Source: Chromobacterium sp. ATCC 53434 (GTDB lineage Bacteria; Pseudomonadota; Gammaproteobacteria; Burkholderiales; Chromobacteriaceae). From it: a DNA stretch of 64,000 nucleotides. This document shows positions 55,405 through 64,000 of this stretch, in pieces (the first letter of the stretch is position 1; every line of letters begins with the position of its first letter). The DNA lies in the NCBI RefSeq assembly GCF_002848345.1, contig NZ_CP025429.1:372001-436000 (forward strand), read 5' to 3'. The notes under the pieces were generated by a model. The model was not told the origin of the DNA, ran no database searches, and worked only from the letters and a program-made list of their open reading frames with translations. The position numbers and the translations under genes are program-made.

Positions 55405-55947
55405 ATGCCTAGTATTTCCGAAGCCCGCGGCCTGATCAACAGCGCCGACGTGCTGTTCACCGCCGAAGAAGTCAGTGCCGCCGTCGACCGCATGGCGGTG
55501 GAGATCACCGAGAAGCTGGGCGAGGAATACCCGCTGGTGCTGTCGGTGATGGGCGGCGCGGTGGTGTTCACCGGCCAGCTGCTGCCGCGTCTGGCATTCC
55601 CGCTGGACTTCGACTACGTCCACGTATCCCGCTACGGCGACAAGACCCACGGCGGCGAGCTGGTGTGGAAGCAGGCGCCGAAGGAAGACGTGCGCGACCG
55701 CGTGGTGCTGGTGCTGGACGACATCCTGGACGAGGGCCATACGATGGCCGCGATCCGCGACAAGGTGATGGCCATGGGCGCCACGGCCTGCTACAGCGGC
55801 GTGTTCGCCAACAAGCTGATCAGCAAGGCCAAGCCGCTGAGCGCCGATTTCGTCGGCCTGGACGTGCCGGACCGCTACGTGTTCGGCTACGGCATGGACG
55901 TGCGCGGCGCCTGGCGCAATCTGCCGGCGATCTACGCGCTGAAGTAA
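55405..55947 (+). CDS. hpt: Hypoxanthine phosphoribosyltransferase
   Basis: Purine salvage enzyme that joins hypoxanthine or guanine to PRPP. The 180-residue protein has the PRPP motif VVLVLDDILDEGHTM, the flexible-loop SRYGDKTHGGEL and the base-recognition region DFVGLDVPDRYVFGYGMD. AAGGAG lies 6 bases before the ATG. The typical short form found next to purine and envelope genes in betaproteobacteria. A terminator follows. Confidence 0.94.
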   Translation: MPSISEARGLINSADVLFTAEEVSAAVDRMAVEITEKLGEEYPLVLSVMGGAVVFTGQLLPRLAFPLDFDYVHVSRYGDKTHGGELVWKQAPKEDVRDRVVLVLDDILDEGHTMAAIRDKVMAMGATACYSGVFANKLISKAKPLSADFVGLDVPDRYVFGYGMDVRGAWRNLPAIYALK

Positions 55948-55968
55948 GCCGCCGCCAGCGCCTATCCG

Positions 55969-56001
55969 GCCGCGCCAGGGCTTTGCCCGGCGCGGCTTTT
56001 T
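55969..56001 (+). terminator. Terminator after hpt
   Basis: GCCGCGCC (55969-55976) pairs with GGCGCGGC (55989-55996), with an inner GGGC/GCCC extension, followed by five T. Confidence 0.9.
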
Positions 56002-56007
56002 CATGGT

Positions 56008-57153
56008 TCAGCCGGGCTGGGCCTGCATCAGCTCGCGCAGCCGCTGCAGCGTGTTCTGCAACTGCCGGTCGGTGCCGGTCTGCATCAGGTCCAGATTGCG
56101 TATGGTGTTGCCGAACTGGCTGACCGCCTGGTCCAGCTTGTACTCCTGCTCGTCGGTCAGGCCGAAGCCTATCGCCAGCTGCTGGACGTGGGCGCAGAAC
56201 TCCAGCATCCGCTCGCTGATTTCGGCGTTGGCGCGGGCATGCTGTGATTCCAGCGCCGCCAGCGCCTCGCTCATTTCGCGGACGCTGACACCCAGCACCT
56301 GGGTCTGGCGCTGCAGCAGCACCTCGTTGCGTATGTTCTGCAGGCGGCGCTCGGCGGCGTCGGCGATCAGTGCCAGGTGGTCGCGCAGCCGGCCGATGCG
56401 GTCCGGATCGTCCTCCGGCATATTGTGCAGCAGCAGCGTCAGGTTCGGGTAGTTGATGCACATGCGGTTGCGGAAGGTGAAAATGCGCTCCATCGCCTGC
56501 ATATTGTCGAGGACCGAGCTGGCCAGCGGCGAACAAACCTCGCCGTCGGCGTCGAGGTCCAGCACGCTGTAGTCGGGCCGGCGCAGCCGCAGGCTGCCTA
56601 TCAGGTCGTAGCCGCCGCGTATGCTTTCCAGCACCTGGCGCGCCAGCATGGCCTCGCTGGCGCAGTCCTGGGTGCGGCGCATGAATTCCAGCACGGTGCC
56701 GAGCTCGCCGGCATTGGCCATGATGTCGAAGGCCAGCGTGCGGGCGCTGGCGATCTCGGCGCTCAGCTGCTGTTTCTGCCGGCGCGCGCGCTGGGCCAGC
56801 TGCACCTTGTAGCGCAGCACCTCGCCGTCTATCGGCTTGTCGAGGAAATCGTCGCAGCCGGCGTCCAGTCCGGTCAGCTTGGCCTCGTTGCCGGTGTTGG
56901 ACGACAGGAAGACGATCTGCATCTGGCTGTCGGCTGCGCGCAGTTCGCGGCAGACCGAGAAGCCGTCCATGCCGGGCATGATCACGTCGCACAGCGCCAT
57001 CTCGGGGCCGCCGCCGTCGTTCAGCGCGGCCAGCGCCTCTTCGCCGGACGCGAACAGCCGCAACGGCCAGTCGCCGCCCAGCTCGTCCTGGATGAACATC
57101 CGTTGCAGCGGGTCGTCGTCTATCGCCCAGATGGTGAAATCCGCGTTTTCCAT
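56008..57153 (-). CDS. Response regulator without DNA-binding output domain
   Basis: The 381-residue protein has an N-terminal receiver (about 8-125): the acid pair in WAIDDDP, the phospho-acceptor Asp near residue 53 in LCDVIMPGMDG and the Lys in FLDKPIDG. The rest (about 130-380) is helical and coiled-coil, with no HTH, GGDEF, EAL or phosphatase motif that I recognise. It follows the hybrid kinase gene by 39 bases on the same strand and is probably its partner, with the HPt domain as intermediate. The output may be protein binding. Confidence 0.88.
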   Translation of the reverse strand: MENADFTIWAIDDDPLQRMFIQDELGGDWPLRLFASGEEALAALNDGGGPEMALCDVIMPGMDGFSVCRELRAADSQMQIVFLSSNTGNEAKLTGLDAGCDDFLDKPIDGEVLRYKVQLAQRARRQKQQLSAEIASARTLAFDIMANAGELGTVLEFMRRTQDCASEAMLARQVLESIRGGYDLIGSLRLRRPDYSVLDLDADGEVCSPLASSVLDNMQAMERIFTFRNRMCINYPNLTLLLHNMPEDDPDRIGRLRDHLALIADAAERRLQNIRNEVLLQRQTQVLGVSVREMSEALAALESQHARANAEISERMLEFCAHVQQLAIGFGLTDEQEYKLDQAVSQFGNTIRNLDLMQTGTDRQLQNTLQRLRELMQAQPG

Positions 57154-57192
57154 TGCTGTCCCCGTGTCCGGCGGCCGCGCGGGCCGCCCCTT

Positions 57193-60555
<3,363 letters not shown>

Positions 60556-60657
60556 GACGAACGGGGAAAATGAGTAGCATGCTGATCTAGTTGTAGTACG
60601 AGACAGGCCGCAGGAGGAGGGCGGCGGACTTCCCTCTGGGACAGGCCGGGCCTTGGC

Positions 60658-60719
60658 GCCTGTTCACGATCTGTCGCCGGCGGAAAACGGCGGCTGCAGG
60701 AGAACGACCGTGAGCAGGC
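60658..60719. repeat. Palindromic repeat copy C, after hmuV
   Basis: GCCTGTTCACG (60658-60668) and CGTGAGCAGGC (60709-60719) pair with one mismatch, and ATCT follows the left end as in the other copies. It lies just past the stop codon of the haem ABC ATPase gene (60722 on the minus strand). Confidence 0.65.
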
Positions 60720-60721
60720 TG

Positions 60722-61483
60722 TCAGGCGGCCAGCGGCGCGTGGTGCTGCAGCCGGACCGGCCAGCGGTAGACCGACAGCAGGCGCTCCGGCGTCAGCGTC
60801 TGGCGCGGAGAGCCGCAGGCGATGAGCCGGCCGTCCTGCAGCAGCGCCGCCTGGTCGGCGTATTCGGCCGCCAGCGTCAGATCGTGCAGCACCTGGACCA
60901 CGGTCTTGCCCTGGGCCGCCAGTTCGCGCAGCAGCAGCTGCAGCTTGTGCTGGTGGCGCAGGTCCAGGTGGTTGGTCGGCTCGTCCAGCAGGATGATGGG
61001 CGCCTGCTGCGCCAGCGCGCGGGCGATGGCGGCCCGCTGCCGTTCGCCGCCGGACAGCGAGTCCAGCCGGGAGCGGGCGTGGCCGTCCATTTCCACGACG
61101 GCGATGGCGGCTTCCACCGCCTCGCGGTCGCGCGGCGCCGGCCGGCCGAAGGCGCCCAGATACGGCACCCGGCCCAGCGCGACGAACTCGGCCACCGTCA
61201 GCGGCAGGTCGGCCGGCAGGTGCTGCGGCACCCAGCCTATCCGCCGGGCGCGTTCGCGCGGCGCCATCCGGCTGACGCACTGTCCGCCCAGGCGCACCGC
61301 GCCGGCGCTGGGCGAGGCCAGCCCGGCCAGCAGCCTGAGCAGCGTGGTCTTGCCGGCGCCGTTCGGGCCCAGCAGCGCGCTGACCTGGCCGGCTTCGAGG
61401 TCCAGCCGGATGTCCTGCAGCAGCGGCCGGTCGCCGATGCGGTAGCCCAGTTCGCGGACTTTCAGGGTGTGGGATTCAGCCAT
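60722..61483 (-). CDS. hmuV: Haem ABC transporter ATPase HmuV
   Basis: ATP-hydrolysing subunit of the haem importer, 253 residues. Walker A is LLGPNGAGKTTLLR, the Q-loop region is GWVPQHL, the signature is LDSLSGGERQRAAIARALAQ and Walker B IILLDEPTNHLD. The type is that of iron-siderophore/haem/B12 importers. The start overlaps the end of hmuU by 8 bases. Last gene of the operon. Confidence 0.93.
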   Translation of the reverse strand: MAESHTLKVRELGYRIGDRPLLQDIRLDLEAGQVSALLGPNGAGKTTLLRLLAGLASPSAGAVRLGGQCVSRMAPRERARRIGWVPQHLPADLPLTVAEFVALGRVPYLGAFGRPAPRDREAVEAAIAVVEMDGHARSRLDSLSGGERQRAAIARALAQQAPIILLDEPTNHLDLRHQHKLQLLLRELAAQGKTVVQVLHDLTLAAEYADQAALLQDGRLIACGSPRQTLTPERLLSVYRWPVRLQHHAPLAA

Positions 61484-62435
61484 TGCTCGCGCTCCGTTGT
61501 TGGCGGCGGAAAAGCCAGATGAAGAAAGGCGGGCCGGCGAAGGCGGCCATCAGGCCCACCGGCAGGTCCAGCGGCCAGGCGATGTTGCGCGCCAGCGTGT
61601 CCACCGCCAGCAGGAACAGCGCGCCGGCCCAGGCCGACAGCAGGATCAGCCGGCGGCGGCAGCCGCCGACCAGCAGCGACAGCGCGTTCGGGATCATCAT
61701 GCCGACGAAGCCGATGACGCCGGACAGCGCCACGGCGCCGCCGGTGGCCAGCGCGGCGCCTATCGCGGCCAGCCGGCGGGTGCGACGGGTGTCTATGCCC
61801 AGCGAGCGCGCGGTCTCCTCGCCCAAGAGCAGGCAGTCGAGATCGCGGCCTATCGCGCACAGCAGCGCGACGCCGAGCCCGGCGACCAGCAGGCAGACCG
61901 ACAGCCGGCCCGGCAGCGCCGAGCCGAGATTGCCGGCCAGCCAGCTGCTGGCCGAGCGCAGCGTCAGGTCGTCGGACATGAACAGGATCAGGCTGGACAC
62001 CGCGCCGCAGAAGGCGCCGACGACCAGACCCATCAGCAGCAGGCCGGCCAGCCCGCCGCGGGCCAGCCGCGCCAGCGCGAGGATCAGCCAGGTGGCGACC
62101 AGGCCGCCGCCGAAGGCCGCCAGCGGCAGCGACAGGCCGGTCAGGCCCAGCGCCAGCACGGCGATCACCGCCAGCGCGGCGCCGCCCGAGGTGCCGATCA
62201 GGCCGGGGTCGGCCAGCGGATTGCGAAACAGCGCCTGCAGCGCGGCGCCGCTGGCGGCCAGCGCCGCGCCGACGCCCAGCGCCGCCGCCACCCGGGGCAG
62301 CCTCAGCTCGCTGACCAGCGGATCGGCGAAATCCGGCCAGGCCAGATGGCCGGCCGAGCTGGACAGCGCCAGCAGCGGCAGCGCGACGCTGGCGACGACG
62401 AGGATCGGCCACAGCCAGCGGTGGGCGCCGCTCAC
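61476..62435 (-). CDS. hmuU: Haem ABC transporter permease HmuU
   Basis: FecCD-type inner-membrane permease of 319 residues with about nine to ten helices. The typical runs are LRLPRVAAALGVGAALAASG, ALFRNPLADPGLIGTSGGAA and GVIGFVGMMIPN. The start is the GTG at 62435, which overlaps the hmuT stop (GTGA); no ATG is in frame near it. Between the binding-protein and ATPase genes. Confidence 0.92.
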   Translation of the reverse strand: MSGAHRWLWPILVVASVALPLLALSSSAGHLAWPDFADPLVSELRLPRVAAALGVGAALAASGAALQALFRNPLADPGLIGTSGGAALAVIAVLALGLTGLSLPLAAFGGGLVATWLILALARLARGGLAGLLLMGLVVGAFCGAVSSLILFMSDDLTLRSASSWLAGNLGSALPGRLSVCLLVAGLGVALLCAIGRDLDCLLLGEETARSLGIDTRRTRRLAAIGAALATGGAVALSGVIGFVGMMIPNALSLLVGGCRRRLILLSAWAGALFLLAVDTLARNIAWPLDLPVGLMAAFAGPPFFIWLFRRQQRSASNG

Positions 62436-63223
62436 ATCTTCACCATCTGTTCCACGACGGCCGGACTGCCCAGGCCGATCAGCATGCCCTGCTGCGGCGG
62501 CAGCTGGTAGACGCGGCCCTGCTTGCCGGCCGGCGTCGCGGCGATTTCCGGCCGGCGCGTGAACGCCTCCTTGCCGCCGTAGACGGCCGAGGTGTGGCTG
62601 CCCAGGATGATGACGTCGGGTTTCAAGGCTTGCCAGGCGTCGCGGCCCAGCGGCTTGAAGCCGCTGAGGCCGGCCGCGGCGTTGACGCCGCCGGCGGCGC
62701 GGATCAGCGTGTCCGGCGCGGTGTCGCGGCCGGCCACCAGGCTGCCGTCGTAGCTGACCAGGTAGCGGACGGCACGCGTCGGGCGCGGCTGCATGCCCCG
62801 CTGCCAGTCGCCGGCCAGCTTGGCGGCGGCGGCGTCGCGGCCCAGCAGGCCGCCTATCTTGCGTATCGCCTCGGCGAAGTCGCGGCCGTCCTCGCGCGCG
62901 CTGACCTCCTCGGCGCGCAGCCGCAATTGCTTCAGTTGCGGCCACAGCGTCGGCGGCTGGGCGGCGGCGCTGCCGAGCACCAGGGTCGGCTTCAGCTTGG
63001 CGATGGCCTCGGCGTTCAGCGCGCGCGAGAAGCCGACGACCTGGGCGTGGGCCAGCTCGGGTTCGCGGCTGCTGCGGTCGCGGCCGACCACCTCGCCGGC
63101 GGCGCCGAGCGCGACGACGATCTCGGCGATGTCCGGCGTCACCACCACCAGCCGTTCGGCGGCGGAGGCGGCCAGCGGCAGCGCGGCCAGCAGCAGGCCG
63201 ACCAGCAGGGATTTACGCGACAT
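62432..63223 (-). CDS. hmuT: Periplasmic haem-binding protein HmuT
   Basis: Captures haem in the periplasm and passes it to HmuU. The 263-residue precursor has a signal peptide (cleavage near ASAAERL) and the two lobes of the TroA/BtuF-like fold: RLVVVTPDIAEIVVALGA at the start, DRSSREPE and VVGFSRALNAEAIAKLKP, and DVIILGSHTSAVYGGKEAF in the second lobe. It starts 11 bases inside the end of hmuS and overlaps hmuU. Confidence 0.92.
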   Translation of the reverse strand: MSRKSLLVGLLLAALPLAASAAERLVVVTPDIAEIVVALGAAGEVVGRDRSSREPELAHAQVVGFSRALNAEAIAKLKPTLVLGSAAAQPPTLWPQLKQLRLRAEEVSAREDGRDFAEAIRKIGGLLGRDAAAAKLAGDWQRGMQPRPTRAVRYLVSYDGSLVAGRDTAPDTLIRAAGGVNAAAGLSGFKPLGRDAWQALKPDVIILGSHTSAVYGGKEAFTRRPEIAATPAGKQGRVYQLPPQQGMLIGLGSPAVVEQMVKM

Positions 63224-64000
63224 CGGCCTGCTCCAGCGGCGGCAGCTCGCCCAGCAGCTTCACCCATTCGGCGCGTTCCGGACGGCCGGGCTTGCGCTCG
63301 CCGAAGAAGGTGGCCAGCGATTCGCCGGCCTCGTCGAACAGTTCCAGCGAGGTGACCACGCCGTTGTCGCCGGGCTTGCGGGTGATCCAGGCCTCGGCGA
63401 TCAGGTCGGTGCGCAGGTGCAGGTTGAAGTCGGGATCAAGCACGTTCAGCCAGTCGCCGACCACCTGCACATTGCGTACCGGGCCGGTGTGGATCTGGAC
63501 CATGCCGCGGTTGCCGGCGAACACCATGATGGGCGTTTCGGTGGCGGCGGCGCGGCGCAGCAGTTGCTCGATCGCGTCTTCGCGGACGCGCCAGGCCTGG
63601 CCCGCCGGCGCCAGCCGGAAGCCCTGGCGGCGCGACACCTGCCAGCGGCGCAGGAAGGGATGGAAGGCGTGCACGTCGGCGAGGCTCTGCCACTCGGCCT
63701 GGAAGGCGTCGCGATCTATGGCCTCGTCCGGCTGCTCGGCCGCCGCGGCGGCGACCGGTTCCAGCGTCAGCGCGGCGGCCGGCGCGGCGAAGCGCGCGAC
63801 CAGCTCGTCGAAGGCGGCGACGTCGCTGTCGGCGGTCAGGTAGACCTTGTGCACCGCCTCGCCGTGGCGGTCGAAGAATTGCAGGCTGCGCTGGACGCCG
63901 CGCGGCGTCTCGCTCCGCAGCGCGAAGCCGTGGCGCCAGTGGAACAGGAAGATGCGCAGGTCGATGACGGGGTTGATGGCGAGGCCGACCTTGCCGTCGA
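63213..64000 (-). CDS. hmuS: Haem-degrading/trafficking protein HmuS (HemS), partial
   Basis: Cytoplasmic protein that binds incoming haem and helps release the iron. Only the C-terminal 262 residues lie in the window; the frame runs open off the right edge, where it reads GLAINPVIDLRIFLFHWRHG, the end of the first HemS repeat. The second repeat has FHPFLRRWQVSRRQGFRLA and VFAGNRGMVQIHTGPVRNVQ, both family marks. First visible gene of the haem uptake operon. Confidence 0.9.
   Translation of the reverse strand, partial: DGKVGLAINPVIDLRIFLFHWRHGFALRSETPRGVQRSLQFFDRHGEAVHKVYLTADSDVAAFDELVARFAAPAAALTLEPVAAAAAEQPDEAIDRDAFQAEWQSLADVHAFHPFLRRWQVSRRQGFRLAPAGQAWRVREDAIEQLLRRAAATETPIMVFAGNRGMVQIHTGPVRNVQVVGDWLNVLDPDFNLHLRTDLIAEAWITRKPGDNGVVTSLELFDEAGESLATFFGERKPGRPERAEWVKLLGELPPLEQADVA

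Overview
The window is GC-rich chromosomal DNA of a betaproteobacterium of the Neisseriales, most likely Chromobacterium. This rests on the 16S rRNA sequence, which reads as Chromobacterium, on SMC, ZipA and YqgE proteins of Neisseriales type, and on the gene content. I could not search a database, so the species is left open.

Layout. (1) 1-7760: end of a type VI secretion spike gene (vgrG), a large Rhs toxin gene and its AT-rich immunity gene, then an AT-rich stretch without recognisable genes. (2) 7762-13714: katG, a secreted GH46 chitosanase, a short-chain dehydrogenase and nadB. (3) 13947-19542: a complete rRNA operon (16S, tRNA-Ile, tRNA-Ala, 23S, 5S) with promoter, boxA sites and terminator. 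(4) 19572-25176, all minus: a small VOC protein, a glycosyltransferase/epimerase pair, and gabT-gabD for GABA breakdown. (5) 25340-31502: a tetR-MFP-RND-tolC efflux operon with its regulator translationally coupled at the front. (6) 31676-33098: argB and a two-CBS-domain protein. (7) 33148-38388: a glutarate/glutaryl-CoA module (IclR regulator, gcdH, class III CoA-transferase, ETF-ubiquinone oxidoreductase) with clear palindromic control sites. (8) 38460-42968: small membrane and hypothetical genes, the GTPase ylqF, an odd protein without any basic residue inside a repeat-bounded segment, and yqgE-ruvX-DUF3592. (9) 43095-55947: smc, a NarK-type transporter, marR, zipA-ligA, a TPR/glycosyltransferase-9 fusion, galU and hpt. 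(10) 56008-64000, minus: a response regulator without output domain, a large hybrid histidine kinase, and a haem uptake operon hmuS(partial)-T-U-V running off the right edge.

How they work together. The strongest accessory system is the VgrG-Rhs-immunity set. Base composition drops sharply just before the Rhs core ends at its second DPxGL motif, and a DUF3885-like immunity gene begins directly after the toxin stop codon. The glutarate module is a coherent pathway: the CoA-transferase would activate glutarate, GcdH would oxidise and decarboxylate glutaryl-CoA, and ETF-QO would pass the electrons to ubiquinone. A near-perfect 15-bp palindrome lies just upstream of gcdH, beside the divergent iclR gene.

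Several families of short dispersed repeats run through the window. One lies in frame inside vgrG and again between gabT and gabD. One sits both in the rRNA spacer and at 40.9 kb. A third, palindromic, occurs three times, twice starting exactly at a stop codon. No CRISPR array, complete insertion sequence or prophage was recognised.
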